Source: CADEDH01 sp963732695
Lineage (GTDB): Bacteria; Actinomycetota; Acidimicrobiia; Acidimicrobiales; SZUA-35
Reading direction: 5' to 3'
Assembly: GCA_963732695.1 (NCBI GenBank)
Contig: CAVTAP010000021.1
Location: forward strand, 591,038 to 655,037
Length of the DNA stretch: 64,000 nt
Part shown: in pieces, positions 35,799 to 47,085 of the stretch
Numbering within the stretch: the stretch's first letter is position 1
Layout of the letters: every line of letters starts with the position of its first letter
Notes under the pieces: generated by a model
The model's input: only the letters and a program-made list of their open reading frames with translations
The model's database searches: none
What the model was told of the DNA's origin: nothing
Made by a program: the position numbers and the translations under genes

Positions 35799-36968
35799 AT
35801 GTCAACCCTGCGCCTGGGGCGCGTGCTCGGCATCCCGGTGGAGATCCACTGGAGCATCCTGGCCGTGGTTGCCCTGTTCACCGGCAACCTGGCGGTCCGG
35901 GCTCTGCCCCTCTGGGTCCCCCACGCCGACCTGCGGTGGCGTCTGGTGGCCGCCCTGGTGGGCGTGATCCTGTTCTTCGCTTCGATCCTGGCCCACGAGC
36001 TGGGCCATTCGCTGGTGGCCCTGGGCCATGGCGTGGGGGTCTCGGGGATCACCTTGTGGCTTCTGGGCGGTATGGCCCAACTCGACAGCATGGTCCCCAC
36101 CGCCCGGGCCGAGGCCCGCATCGCCGCCGCCGGCCCGGCCGTGAGCGGCATCCTGGCGGTGTTCTTCACCGCCACCTCGGTGATCGGCTACGAGCTGGGC
36201 GCCTGGCGCCTGGCCGTGGTGGTGGCCGGCTGGCTCGGCTTCGTCAACCTCATCCTGGCCCTGTTCAACCTGGCCCCGGCGGCCCCGCTCGACGGGGGTC
36301 GGATCCTCACCGCCGCCCTGTGGCGGCGGATGGGCGACGCCGAACGGGCCCGGGTGGTGGCCGGCCGGTGCGGGCTCGTGCTGTCGGTCCTGCTCGTGCT
36401 GGCCGGTGTGGCCCAGATGATGACCATGGGGCCGCTCGAAGGGGTGGTGACGGCGGTGGTGGGCCTGTTCGTCTTCCAGGCCGCCCGCTCCGAGATCCGC
36501 TCGGCCGTGGTGCGGGGCCGGCTACGGGCCACCCCGGCGGCGACGCTGGCCGCGCCCCATCCCCCGAGCATGCCCGACTCCACGTCGGTCCTCCAGCTCG
36601 GGCAGTGGGCGGGCAACGGCGCCGGCTGGGACACCGCCTATCCCGTGGTGCGGTGGGGCGTCGACCCGGTGGGCTACGTGGTGCCGCGGCTGCTGGCCTC
36701 GATCCCGCCGGCCCAGCAGAGCTGGACCCGGGTGGGCCAGGTGATGGTCCGCAGCGAGTACGTCGACCGCATCGAGGCGGGGGCGACGGCCGAAGACGTG
36801 CTGGCTCACTGGGACGGCGACCGCTCCCGGATCGCGGTGCTCCACCGGGGCCACGATCCGGCCCCCACCGCCACCCTCACCTTCGGCCAGGTGGCGCCCC
36901 TGCTGGCGTGGCCCGATCTTTGGGGCCGCGACCGCAACCGGCCCGAACCAGGGGTCCGCACCGGCTAG
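35799..36968 (+). CDS. Site-2 protease family (M50) membrane metalloprotease
   Basis: A 389-residue intramembrane zinc protease. About six helices, with the metal motif HELGH at residues 66-70 and the distal NLAPAAPLDGGRIL loop (LDGG Asp as third ligand). The C-terminal 150 residues hold a divergent regulatory domain, probably a CBS-like pair (ASIPPAQQSWTRVGQVMV and FGQVAPLL). Proteins of this subgroup may cut membrane-bound anti-sigma factors or other substrates; none is evident nearby. ATG 35799. The AI-2E-type transporter follows after 11 bases, likely in one operon. Confidence 0.9.
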   Translation: MSTLRLGRVLGIPVEIHWSILAVVALFTGNLAVRALPLWVPHADLRWRLVAALVGVILFFASILAHELGHSLVALGHGVGVSGITLWLLGGMAQLDSMVPTARAEARIAAAGPAVSGILAVFFTATSVIGYELGAWRLAVVVAGWLGFVNLILALFNLAPAAPLDGGRILTAALWRRMGDAERARVVAGRCGLVLSVLLVLAGVAQMMTMGPLEGVVTAVVGLFVFQAARSEIRSAVVRGRLRATPAATLAAPHPPSMPDSTSVLQLGQWAGNGAGWDTAYPVVRWGVDPVGYVVPRLLASIPPAQQSWTRVGQVMVRSEYVDRIEAGATAEDVLAHWDGDRSRIAVLHRGHDPAPTATLTFGQVAPLLAWPDLWGRDRNRPEPGVRTG

Positions 36969-36979
36969 GGTCGGAGGCC

Positions 36980-38203
36980 GTGAGCGACGAGGCGCCTGTG
37001 ATACCGGCCGACGGGATGATCCCGCCCGTCACCGCGCCGACACCCCCATCGGACCGGATGCCCCGTTGGGTGCGTCAGGCCATCTTCCTGTGGTGGGGCA
37101 TCGGGGTCGGGTTGTTCCTGGCCCTGGCCGCCGTGCGCCAGCTGCGGGGCCTGCTGCTGCAGATCCTCCTGGCCCTGTTCTTCTCCTTCGCCATGGAGAC
37201 GGCGGTGGACAAGCTGGGCCGCCGGGGCGTGAAACGGGGAGCGGCCACCGGCCTCACCATGCTGGCCGTGCTCGTGTTCTTCGCCGGTTTCCTCACCGCC
37301 ATGGGCTCGCTGCTGGCCAACCAGATCAAGGTCCTGGCCATCAACCTGCCGAACTACGCCACCGCCGCCAACGTGTGGCTCGACGAGCGGTTCAACATCA
37401 ACGTCGAGACGTCCGACGTGCTCAACCAGCTGCCCCGGGCCAGCAGCTACCTCGACACGTTGGCCAACAACCTGCTCGGCGTCGGATCGTCGGTCCTCAA
37501 CGTGCTGTTCCAGCTGTTGACGATCTCGCTCTTCGCCTACTACTTCACGGCCGACGGCCCCCGCTTGCGCAACGCCATCTGCTCGGTGCTGCCGCCGGCC
37601 CGCCAGCACGAGGTCCTCCGGGTGTGGGAGCTGGCCATCAACAAGACCGGCGCCTTCATCGCCTCCCGGGTGATCCTGGCCATCATCTCGGCCGTGTTCC
37701 ACTCGATCCTGTTCGCCGCCCTGAACCTGCCGTCGGCCATCGCCCTCGGCCTGTGGGTGGGCCTGGTGTCGCAGTTCATACCCGTGATCGGCACCTACAT
37801 CGCCGGCGTGGTGCCGGCCCTGATCGCCGTGGGCGTCGATCCCAAGAAGGCCCTGGTCGTGGTGATCGCCGTGCTCATCTACCAGCAGATCGAGAACTAC
37901 GTGCTGCAGCCCCGGGTGACGGCCCAGACGCTCGACATGCACCCGGCGGTGGCCTTCGCCGCCGTGCTGGCCGGTACGGCGACGTTCGGCGTCACCGGCG
38001 CCCTCCTGGCCCTGCCCTTCCTGGCCACCGTGCAATCGTTCATCTCGGCCTACGTGGCGCGCCATACTGTGGTCGACAGCTACCTGCTGTCGACAGAGAT
38101 CCCCCATGTTGTCCGTTCCCGGCACCACAATGACGAGCAGGACCACGAAGACGACGACCGCCACGAGCGGCACGCGGAAGACCTGAGCCAGGGAGACGGT
38201 TAG
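36980..38203 (+). CDS. AI-2E (PerM/YdiK) family membrane transporter
   Basis: A 407-residue integral membrane protein of the AI-2E family, around eight helices. The first pair (AIFLWWGIGVGLFLALAAV, LLLQILLALFFSFAMETAVD), a hydrophilic 150-residue middle, LLTISLFAYYFTADGPRLR and the conserved end FIPVIGTYIAGVVPALIAV, YQQIENYVLQPRV place it there. Despite the family name, most members have no shown link to autoinducer-2; ion or small-molecule export is likely. GTG 36980 has GGAGG four bases upstream. The tail is rich in His, Asp and Glu (HHNDEQDHEDDDRHERH), a possible metal-binding stretch. Confidence 0.9.
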   Translation: MSDEAPVIPADGMIPPVTAPTPPSDRMPRWVRQAIFLWWGIGVGLFLALAAVRQLRGLLLQILLALFFSFAMETAVDKLGRRGVKRGAATGLTMLAVLVFFAGFLTAMGSLLANQIKVLAINLPNYATAANVWLDERFNINVETSDVLNQLPRASSYLDTLANNLLGVGSSVLNVLFQLLTISLFAYYFTADGPRLRNAICSVLPPARQHEVLRVWELAINKTGAFIASRVILAIISAVFHSILFAALNLPSAIALGLWVGLVSQFIPVIGTYIAGVVPALIAVGVDPKKALVVVIAVLIYQQIENYVLQPRVTAQTLDMHPAVAFAAVLAGTATFGVTGALLALPFLATVQSFISAYVARHTVVDSYLLSTEIPHVVRSRHHNDEQDHEDDDRHERHAEDLSQGDG

Positions 38204-38211
38204 ACCACGCC

Positions 38212-38484
38212 ATGGAGACCATCGATGCGATCGAGTTCTACTGGCGCCCCGGTTGCCCCTTCTGCATGATGCTGGAGCGATCGCTGGGGGCAGCAAATGT
38301 CCCCATGAGCAAGCGCAACATCTGGGAGGACCCGGATGCTGCGGCCTACGTCCGCTCGGTGGCGGATGGCAACGAGACCGTCCCCACCATCCGTGTCGGT
38401 GGTTGGTCGGCCGTCAACCCGAGCCCCGACGAGGTGCTGCAGGCCATGAAAGCGGAGGCCCCGCATCTGCTTGCGCAAGGGTAG
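38212..38484 (+). CDS. Glutaredoxin / mycoredoxin-like protein
   Basis: A 90-residue thioredoxin-fold redox protein with the dithiol site C15-P-F-C18 (YWRPGCPFCMML) and NETVPTIRVGG holding the cis-Pro. Actinobacteria lack glutathione and use mycothiol, so this probably reduces mycothiol mixed disulfides as a mycoredoxin. ATG 38212, eight bases after the transporter stop, so possibly co-transcribed with the two genes upstream. Confidence 0.9.
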   Translation: METIDAIEFYWRPGCPFCMMLERSLGAANVPMSKRNIWEDPDAAAYVRSVADGNETVPTIRVGGWSAVNPSPDEVLQAMKAEAPHLLAQG

Positions 38485-38676
38485 GCACCCTGCGTGCCTG
38501 CCGTGGTGATTCTTGCCCAATGAGAGGCACGGACCTCGAAGAACATCCACGAAGCGCCCACCTGAGCCGTGAGTTTCCTTGGTTGGAGTTGAGAACCTCC
38601 TGCAGTGGCATTAGAGTCCACTCGCTGGCCTTCGGACCAGTAATCCCGCCGCAACCAAATAGACAAAGGGGACCTC

Positions 38677-38913
38677 GTGTCAGACGACAACGGTCGAAAA
38701 GCCCTGCACACGTACGTCAGCGATGATGCCCACGACCACTGGCACGGCTTCGCAGCCGAGCAGGGTGTGAGCGTCAGTGCGATCCTCGAAGCGCTCGCCC
38801 CTGAGCTCGACTTCGACGCACCGATGACGCACGAGCAGTTGGGCTCCCGGCTCAACACCGTCGTGAAGTCCGCCAGGAAGATCGATGCCCAGCGCCGGCG
38901 CCGCCGTCGCTGA
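38677..38913 (+). CDS. Small basic-tailed protein, possible ribbon-helix-helix type
   Basis: A 78-residue protein starting at GTG 38677 with AAAGGGGA about five bases before it. The middle HTYVSDDAHDHWHGFAAEQG followed by SVSAILEALAP resembles a strand followed by two helices, as in ribbon-helix-helix DNA-binding proteins (compare the VSDEAHxxWxxFA pattern of such folds). The C-terminus is RKIDAQRRRRRR, strongly basic. It probably binds nucleic acid, but this is inference from shape. It is monocistronic and followed by hairpins. Confidence 0.6.
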   Translation: MSDDNGRKALHTYVSDDAHDHWHGFAAEQGVSVSAILEALAPELDFDAPMTHEQLGSRLNTVVKSARKIDAQRRRRRR

Positions 38914-38949
38914 TACCCGATCGATACTGCGTCACTTCCAGTAACGACA

Positions 38950-38999
38950 CTGCAGGTCCAACGGTGGAGGCGTCACCCGCACGGTGACACCACCTGCAG
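38950..38999 (+). terminator. Two-part hairpin after the small basic protein gene
   Basis: Outer arms CTGCAGGT (38950-38957) and ACCTGCAG (38992-38999), inner arms GTCACC and GGTGAC around a CGCAC loop. It begins 36 bases after the stop at 38913. The structure is interrupted between the two stems and has no T-run. Confidence 0.45.
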
Positions 39000-39079
39000 C
39001 GTCGGGTGAGGAAGAACCGGTTCGTGCGGATCCGGGGAAACCACACCAAGCGCAAACCTTTTGCACAATCGCAAGCGGT

Positions 39080-39115
39080 GGCCCACGGCCGATCCTTCCG
39101 GATCAGCCGTGGGCC
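39080..39115 (+). terminator. Strong hairpin upstream of topoisomerase genes
   Basis: GGCCCACGGC (39080-39089) pairs with GCCGTGGGCC (39106-39115) and an inner GATCC/GGATC adds 5 bp around a TTCC loop. CCGTTTTC follows 4-12 bases later. It fits a Rho-independent terminator that isolates the topoisomerase operon from upstream genes. Confidence 0.7.
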
Positions 39116-39323
39116 TCCGCCGTTTTCGGCAGGGGGGGCTCGGCTTTCTGCCCGTTCGGCCCCGGATTGCCACCAGTTGGCGCCGGTTGTTGGCCATGAT
39201 CAAGGGAGACGGGAACCAGGAGGCGGCCCGCGTCCAGGCTGACCCGACCAGGGCGAACAGCAGTTCGCTCCCGGTAGGCTGCCCCTGTCCCCCAGACCGA
39301 CGGAAGCGAGGATCGAGCACGAC

Positions 39324-41762
39324 ATGGCGTCCCGCCAAGATCAGGGTGAGCTGATCCCCTTCGCCCGCGAGGTGACCGACGTCCCGGTCGACGCCGAGCT
39401 GGGCGAGTCGTTCCTCGCCTACTCGCTGTCGGTCATCACCTCCCGGGCCATCCCCGACGTGCGGGACGGGCTCAAGCCGGTGCAACGCCGCATCCTGTAC
39501 TCGATGCGGGAGATGGGTCTGCGGCCCGACCGCCCCCACCGCAAGTGCGCCCACGTGGTGGGCGACGTGATGGCCAAGTTCCACCCCCACGGCGACAGCG
39601 CCATCTACGACACGCTCGTTCGCCTGGGCCAGGACTTCGCCCGTCCGGTCACTCTGATCGACCCCCAGGGCAACTTCGGCAGCCTCGACGATCCCCCCGC
39701 CGCCTACCGCTACACCGAGTGCCGCCTCACCCCCGCCGCCCTCGACCTGCTGGCCGAGATCGACGAGGACACCGTGGCCTGGCGGCCCACCTACGACGGC
39801 GAGACGGTGGAGCCCGAGTACCTGCCCGGCCTGCTGCCCAACCTGCTGGTCAACGGCACGTCGGGCATCGCCGTGGGCATGGCCACCAACATGGCCACCA
39901 ACAACCTGGGCGAGGTGTTCGAGGCCATCAAGCTGGTGATGACCAAGCGTCGCCCCCGGCCCACGATCGACGAGCTGCTGGCCGTGCTCCCGGGCCCCGA
40001 CTTCCCCTCCGGCGGCACCGTGATCGACGAGGGCATCCGAGACGCCTACGAGACGGGCCGGGGCACGATCCGGATCCGGGCCAAGGCCACCATCATCGAT
40101 GTCACCCGGAGCCGCAAGGGTCTCGAGATCACCGAGCTCCCCTACCTGGTGGGCCCGGAGCGGGTGGTCACCAAGGTGAAGGAGCTGATGAACGCCGGCC
40201 GGCTCGACGGGGTGGCCGACATCAAGAACCTGTCGGACCGCCACAACGGCCTGCGGCTGGTGATCGAGGCCAAGCCCGCCGTCAACCCCCAGGCGCTGCT
40301 GGAGCAGCTGTACCGGCTCACGCCGCTGGAGGAGACGTTCGGCATCAACAACGTGGTGCTGGTGGAGGGCGTGCCCACCACGCTCGGCCTGTACGACCTG
40401 TGCCGCTACTACATCGAGCACCGCATGGACGTGGTGGTCAAGCGCAGCGAGTACCGGCTGCGCAAGGCCCAGGAGCGCCTCCACCTGGTGGAGGGCCTGC
40501 TGATCGCCATCGACAACATCGACCGGGTGGTGTCGATCATCCGCACCTCGGGCGATACCCCCGAGGCCCGCAGCCGCCTCATGGAGGAGCTGACGCTGTC
40601 GGAGATCCAGGCCGAGTACGTGCTGGAGCTGCGCCTCCGCCGCCTCACCGCCCTGGCCTACGACGAGTTGGTGGCCGAGAAGGCCGAGCTGCTGGTGCAG
40701 ATCAAGGAGCTGGAGAAGATCCTCGGTTCCGAGGCCCGGCGCCGCACGATGGTCATCGACGAGCTGAAGGCCCTGGTCGACAAGTACGGCAAGCCCCGCC
40801 GCACCCGCATCATCGGGGTAGACGAGGTGCCGGTGGTGGCGGTGACGGCCGACGGTTCCGGCAACGGGGCGGCGGCCGAGGACGACGTGCCCGACAGCCC
40901 CTGCGTGGTGTCGCTGTCGACCTCGGGCCTGATCGGCCGGGAGCCCCAGGGCACGGCCCGTAGCTACAGCCCGTCCCGCCACGACGTGCTCGACGGGGTG
41001 CTGGTCACCAGCCTCCACCAGCCGGTATGGGCCTTCACCTCCGGCGGCAAGATGGCCCGCACCCGGGCCCTGGAGCTGCCCGAGGTGGGCGGCCGGAGCC
41101 GGGGCAGGGCCACCAACGAGGCCTTCGCCACCGAGCGGGCCGATTCGGTGCTCACGATCACCGGCGCCATCGGCGGTCCGCTCCTGCTGGTCACCGCCCT
41201 GGGCCTGATGAAACGGGTGGACCGGGAGGCCCTGGCCGACGTCCGGCCGGGCAAGCCGGTGATGGCGCTGGCCGCCAACGACCGGGTGATCGCCGTGCTG
41301 GAGCCCGGGGCCGACGACGATGTGGTCCTGGTGTCCACCGACGCCCAGGCCCTGCGCACCCCGGTGGCCGGGGTGAGCGTGCAGGGGCCGGCGGCCAAGG
41401 GCGTGGCCGGCATGGCCCTTCGGGGCACGGCCCGGGTGATCGGGGCCGGCGTGGCCCGCGACGGCGTGATCGTGGTGACGGTGACCGACCGGTCGACGGC
41501 CAAGGTCACCCCGGTCGACGAGATCCCGGTGAAGGGCCGGGGCACGGGCGGGGTGCGGCTCACCAAGTTCCGCGACGAGCAACGCATCGACTACGCGTGG
41601 GTCGGCATCGCCGACCGGGCCATGTGCGTGGTGGGCCAGCCCGGCGCCCAGACCAAGCCCGACAACACGCCGGTACCCCTGTCCATGCGCCCCTCCCGCC
41701 GGGACGGAGCGAGCGCCCCCACCGCCAACCGCATCCTGGCCGTCGGCTCCCTGCGGTGGTGA
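39324..41762 (+). CDS. Type IIA topoisomerase A subunit (ParC/GyrA-like)
   Basis: An 812-residue DNA-cleaving subunit that works with the B subunit encoded next. The catalytic Tyr is Y130 in AAYRYTECRL. The quinolone region reads FHPHGDSAIYDTLVR with Ser92 and Asp96 as in drug-sensitive enzymes. The coiled tower helices lie near 430-480. The C-terminal beta-pinwheel is present but I see no canonical GyrA box (QRRGGKG), only AAKGVAGM and KGRGTGG, which favours a topoisomerase IV-like decatenase over gyrase. The order A then B and the distance from dnaA-type genes also fit a second set. ATG 39324. Confidence 0.88.
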   Translation: MASRQDQGELIPFAREVTDVPVDAELGESFLAYSLSVITSRAIPDVRDGLKPVQRRILYSMREMGLRPDRPHRKCAHVVGDVMAKFHPHGDSAIYDTLVRLGQDFARPVTLIDPQGNFGSLDDPPAAYRYTECRLTPAALDLLAEIDEDTVAWRPTYDGETVEPEYLPGLLPNLLVNGTSGIAVGMATNMATNNLGEVFEAIKLVMTKRRPRPTIDELLAVLPGPDFPSGGTVIDEGIRDAYETGRGTIRIRAKATIIDVTRSRKGLEITELPYLVGPERVVTKVKELMNAGRLDGVADIKNLSDRHNGLRLVIEAKPAVNPQALLEQLYRLTPLEETFGINNVVLVEGVPTTLGLYDLCRYYIEHRMDVVVKRSEYRLRKAQERLHLVEGLLIAIDNIDRVVSIIRTSGDTPEARSRLMEELTLSEIQAEYVLELRLRRLTALAYDELVAEKAELLVQIKELEKILGSEARRRTMVIDELKALVDKYGKPRRTRIIGVDEVPVVAVTADGSGNGAAAEDDVPDSPCVVSLSTSGLIGREPQGTARSYSPSRHDVLDGVLVTSLHQPVWAFTSGGKMARTRALELPEVGGRSRGRATNEAFATERADSVLTITGAIGGPLLLVTALGLMKRVDREALADVRPGKPVMALAANDRVIAVLEPGADDDVVLVSTDAQALRTPVAGVSVQGPAAKGVAGMALRGTARVIGAGVARDGVIVVTVTDRSTAKVTPVDEIPVKGRGTGGVRLTKFRDEQRIDYAWVGIADRAMCVVGQPGAQTKPDNTPVPLSMRPSRRDGASAPTANRILAVGSLRW

Positions 41763-41767
41763 GGGCG

Positions 41768-43915
<2,148 letters not shown>

Positions 43916-43934
43916 TCAACCTAGGATGGCGCCC

Positions 43935-44112
43935 ATGAGCCTGCTTCACACGCTGCGTGACCGCCTGTTCTTCTGGCGCAAGCGCCAGGCTCCGGGCGAC
44001 GAACTGGACGTAGACGGCTGCTTCACCCTGCCCGGGGCCCGACTGCGACGACGACCCGGCCTGCGAGATCGATCCGGCCACCCCCACCGGGGCCGCCGAC
44101 ACCGCCGGTTGA
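43935..44112 (+). pseudogene. Small 58-residue ORF broken by one base, overlapping the SpoU start
   Basis: From ATG 43935 the frame MSLLHTLRDRLFFWRKRQ runs to about 44036. There third-position GC and codon choice move to the +1 frame, which reads PDCDDDPACEID and ends at TGA 44110-44112. The switch lies in the G4 run 44034-44037; one G fewer gives a single ORF ending in a TTGA overlap with the SpoU gene. The product would have a basic helix and an acidic, Cys-containing tail. Without the change the first frame runs on into the SpoU gene with rare CGA codons, which looks wrong. Function unknown. Confidence 0.45.
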
Positions 44113-44918
44113 TCACCAGCGCCCGCAACCCGTCGATCCGGGCCGCCCAGGCCCTGGCCAAGCGACGGGACCGCCTGGCCCGCCGCCAGTTCCTCGTCGA
44201 GGGCCGTCGCGAGCTGGGCCGGGCTCTGGCCGCCGGGGTGGAGGTGGTCCAGCTGTTCGTCGACCCGGCCCGCCTCGGGCCCGACGAAGCCGATCTGGTG
44301 GACCGGGCGGCGGCCGGCGGAGCCGACGTGGTGGAGGTGTCGGGCGAGGTGCTGGAGCGGCTCGGCTACCGGGCCCCCACCGAGCCCCTGGTGGCGGTGG
44401 CCGCCATGTTCGACACGTCGCTGGCCCGGCTGGCCCTCCCCGCCACCGCTCCCCTGCTCCTGGTGATGGCGGGGGTGGAGAAGCCGGGCAACATCGGGGC
44501 CATGCTGCGCACGGCGGCCGCCGCCGGGGTCGACGGCGTGGTGGTGGCCGACCCCGTGGCCGACGTGTTCAACCCCAACGTCGTCCGGGCCTCGGTGGGG
44601 GCCCTGTTCACCGTGCCGGTGGCCGTGGCCGGCGGAGCGGAGGCCGTTGCCTGGCTGCAGGGCCACGGGATCGCCGTGCTGGCCGCCACCCCCGACGGCG
44701 GCCGCCCCCACTGGGAGGTGCCGCTCACCGGCCCGACGGCGGTGGTGGTGGGGGCCGAGCACGCCGGGCTGGCGCCCGGCTGGCTGGCGGCCGCCGACGA
44801 CCATCTCACGATCCCCATGCCGGCCGAGGCCGTCTCCGGCGCCGACTCGATGAACGTGGGCACGGCGGCCGCCGTCCTGCTGTTCGAAGCCGTCCGCCAG
44901 CGCGCCACCCACCCGTAA
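44109..44918 (+). CDS. TrmH/SpoU-family RNA 2'-O-methyltransferase
   Basis: A 269-residue SPOUT methyltransferase that uses S-adenosylmethionine to methylate a ribose in rRNA or tRNA. The N-terminal substrate-binding domain starts LITSARNPSIRAAQAL and FLVEGRRELGRAL; the knotted domain has VEKPGNIGAMLRTAAAAG, AVVVGAEHAGL and SMNVGTAAAVLLFEA, all three SPOUT motifs. I chose the TTG at 44109 because family members begin at this point and it overlaps the TGA of the small ORF. Exact target RNA is not known. It converges on the helicase gene. Confidence 0.9.
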   Translation: MITSARNPSIRAAQALAKRRDRLARRQFLVEGRRELGRALAAGVEVVQLFVDPARLGPDEADLVDRAAAGGADVVEVSGEVLERLGYRAPTEPLVAVAAMFDTSLARLALPATAPLLLVMAGVEKPGNIGAMLRTAAAAGVDGVVVADPVADVFNPNVVRASVGALFTVPVAVAGGAEAVAWLQGHGIAVLAATPDGGRPHWEVPLTGPTAVVVGAEHAGLAPGWLAAADDHLTIPMPAEAVSGADSMNVGTAAAVLLFEAVRQRATHP

Positions 44919-44920
44919 TC

Positions 44921-44957
44921 AGGAGCGTGAGTGGCGCTCAGCGCCACCAACGCTCCT
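44921..44957. terminator. Bidirectional terminator between SpoU and HelR-like genes
   Basis: AGGAGCGT (44921-44928) pairs with ACGCTCCT (44950-44957) and inner GTGGCGC/GCGCCAC close a TCA loop: about 15 bp in all. AATTTT follows on the + strand. It lies between convergent stops and covers the helicase stop codon. Confidence 0.85.
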
Positions 44958-47037
44958 AATTTTCCGTGGGGTCGAGGGTCAGGGCGGCAGGCAGGGGCCG
45001 GGTGTGGACCACGCCCAGGTGCTGGACGGCCCGGGTCATGGCCACGTAGAGGTGGCGCAGGCCGTTGTCGAGGGCGGCGATCTCGGCCGGCTCGACCACC
45101 ACCACGGCGTCGAACTCGAGGCCCTTGGCTGTGGCCGGGCCCAGCACGGCGACGGCGTCGGCCCCGGGTAGGCCGCCGGCCGAGCCCACGGTGCCGACGG
45201 TGCCCACGGGGGCGCCGGCGGCGGCCAGGGCGGCCGTGAGCTGGTCGAGGCGGTGATCGGCGGCCACCACGGCCACGCTGGTCACCCGCTGCCGCAGAGC
45301 CGTGATCTCGCTGGCCACGGTGGCCGCCAGATCGGCTTCGGCCACGGCCAGTACGAGGGGCGGGTCGCCGCCGGGCCGGACCGACCGGGCCGGGGTGACG
45401 CCGGGGGCGGCCTCGGGCAGGAGGCGGTTGGCCACGTCGAGGATGGCGGCCGGCACCCGGTAGCCCACGGTCAGCTCCGTCCGCCGCACCTGGGCCGCCC
45501 CGTCGTCCATGGCGGCGGTCAGCGCCTCGAGGGCGGCGTCCCACGAGCCGGCGGCGTCGACCGCCGTGGCCTGGGCCAGGTCTCCCAGCACGGTCATCGA
45601 GCCGCCCTCGGTCCGGCGGGCCAGCATCCGCAGGGCCATGGCCGACAGGTCCTGGGCCTCGTCCACCACCACGTGGCCGTAGGTGGCGGGCACGCCGGCG
45701 CACAGGTGCTGGGCCTCGTCGAGCAGGGGCAGGTCGGCCGCCGTCCACGGGGTGTCGTCGACCTTGGGCGTGCCCTTGCGCCGCAGCAGCTTCTGCTCGG
45801 CCGGAGACAGCAGCCCGGCCGACGCCTCCGTCAGCCGTTTGGGCGAACCGAGCAGGCCGGCCACCACCGCCGCCGGGCTCAGGGTGGGCCACATCTTGTC
45901 CAGCGCCGTCTTGAACCGGCTGTCGGCCCGCAGGCCCCCGGTGAAGATCGGCTCGGAGCCGGGGTCGACGCCGGGCCGCACGCTGTGCCGGCGCCACGCC
46001 TCCTGGAGCACGAGGTTGCGGAACACGTCGCGGCCCTGGTTGGCCGGGAGGCGCCGGGTCTGCACGGTCTTCTGCAGCTGCTCCAGGTCGTCTTCGGTCA
46101 GGCGGACGGTGTAGATCCCCGACCGCATCTCCAGCCCCCCGGCCAGGGGCCGGATCCGGGCCCAGACCGCGGCCCGGACCACCTCGGCCATCACCGGCGA
46201 GCCCTTGAGGCGGATCACGTCGTCGGTGTCGGTGGCCCGCACCCGGAACCGGGCGGCCAGCAGGCCGGCCACCGTGGTCTGGGTGACGGCGGTCTCGCCC
46301 AGTGAGGGAAGCACGTCGGCGATGTAGCGGAGGAACACCGGGTTGGGGCCCACCACCAGCACCCGCCGGTCCATGAGGCGGGTGCGGTGCTCGAACAGCA
46401 GGAAAGCGGCCCGGTGCAGGCCGACGGCCGTCTTGCCCGTGCCCGGGCCGCCCTGTACCACCAGCAGCTCGGCCAGCGGGGCCCGGATGATCTCGTCCTG
46501 CTCGGCGGCGATGGTGGCCACGATGTCGCGCATCTGGCCGGTGCGGGAGCGCTCCAGCTCGGCCAGCAGGGGGTCGGGCAGGCCGCCGGCGGCGGGGCTG
46601 TCGGGATCGTCGAGGGCCTCGTCGAGCAGGGCCACGATCCGGCGGTCCTCCACCACGAACCGGCGGCGGTGGGTGAGCCCACAGGGATCCACGGCGGTGG
46701 CCCGGTAGAAGGCGGCGGCCACCGGCGCCCGCCAGTCGACCACCACCGGCCGGGAACGCTCGTCTTCCACGTGGCGGCGCCCGACGTACCATTGCTCGGC
46801 GTCCTCGGTGCGAATCCGGCCGAAGGCCAGGGGCCCGCCGACGTCTCGGAGGGCCGCCTCCCGGCGCTGGAGGTGGAAGCGGGCGATCCGGGCGTCCACC
46901 GTGTTCTCCTGAGCCACGGCCCGGTCGGTCACGGCCCGGGCCTCGGCCGTGCGGGCGGCCATGGCCGCCAGGTGGGCGTAGGCGGCATCGAGCCACGCTT
47001 GCTCGGCTGCCAGCTCGGGGTCGGTGTCGGGCACCAT
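44956..47037 (-). CDS. HelD/HelR-like RNA polymerase-associated helicase
   Basis: A 693-residue superfamily-1 (UvrD-like) ATPase. The N-terminal coiled arm (about 1-85, rich in Ala, Arg and Glu) and VVVDWRAPVAAAFYRAT mark the HelD class. Walker A is VVQGGPGTGKTAVGLHRAAF; Walker B is VVVDEAQDLSAMALRML; late motifs include TAKGLEFDAVVVVEP and RHLYVAMTRAVQ. HelD/HelR proteins pull stalled or drug-bound RNA polymerase off DNA, and HelR gives rifamycin tolerance in some actinobacteria; whether this one does is not shown. ATG 47037. Monocistronic between a terminator and the sugar-acid operon. Confidence 0.88.
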   Translation of the reverse strand: MVPDTDPELAAEQAWLDAAYAHLAAMAARTAEARAVTDRAVAQENTVDARIARFHLQRREAALRDVGGPLAFGRIRTEDAEQWYVGRRHVEDERSRPVVVDWRAPVAAAFYRATAVDPCGLTHRRRFVVEDRRIVALLDEALDDPDSPAAGGLPDPLLAELERSRTGQMRDIVATIAAEQDEIIRAPLAELLVVQGGPGTGKTAVGLHRAAFLLFEHRTRLMDRRVLVVGPNPVFLRYIADVLPSLGETAVTQTTVAGLLAARFRVRATDTDDVIRLKGSPVMAEVVRAAVWARIRPLAGGLEMRSGIYTVRLTEDDLEQLQKTVQTRRLPANQGRDVFRNLVLQEAWRRHSVRPGVDPGSEPIFTGGLRADSRFKTALDKMWPTLSPAAVVAGLLGSPKRLTEASAGLLSPAEQKLLRRKGTPKVDDTPWTAADLPLLDEAQHLCAGVPATYGHVVVDEAQDLSAMALRMLARRTEGGSMTVLGDLAQATAVDAAGSWDAALEALTAAMDDGAAQVRRTELTVGYRVPAAILDVANRLLPEAAPGVTPARSVRPGGDPPLVLAVAEADLAATVASEITALRQRVTSVAVVAADHRLDQLTAALAAAGAPVGTVGTVGSAGGLPGADAVAVLGPATAKGLEFDAVVVVEPAEIAALDNGLRHLYVAMTRAVQHLGVVHTRPLPAALTLDPTEN

Positions 47038-47085
47038 CTCGACGCTAGCGGGACGACCGCCGGCGCCACCCTGGATGGGGCGGGC

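Larger units (their letters stand above)
38914..39323. other. 410-base intergenic region with two hairpins before the topoisomerase genes
   Basis: No gene found in this leader. It contains the two hairpins listed separately and ends at the ATG of the A-subunit gene. GGAAGCGAGGATC lies within 20 bases of that ATG. A short frame around 39190-39300 on the + strand is not convincing. Confidence 0.4.

Noticed and set aside
36980..38203. Quorum-sensing role from the AI-2E family name
   Set aside because: The family name is historical; no luxS or Lsr-type genes are visible, so no signalling role is claimed.
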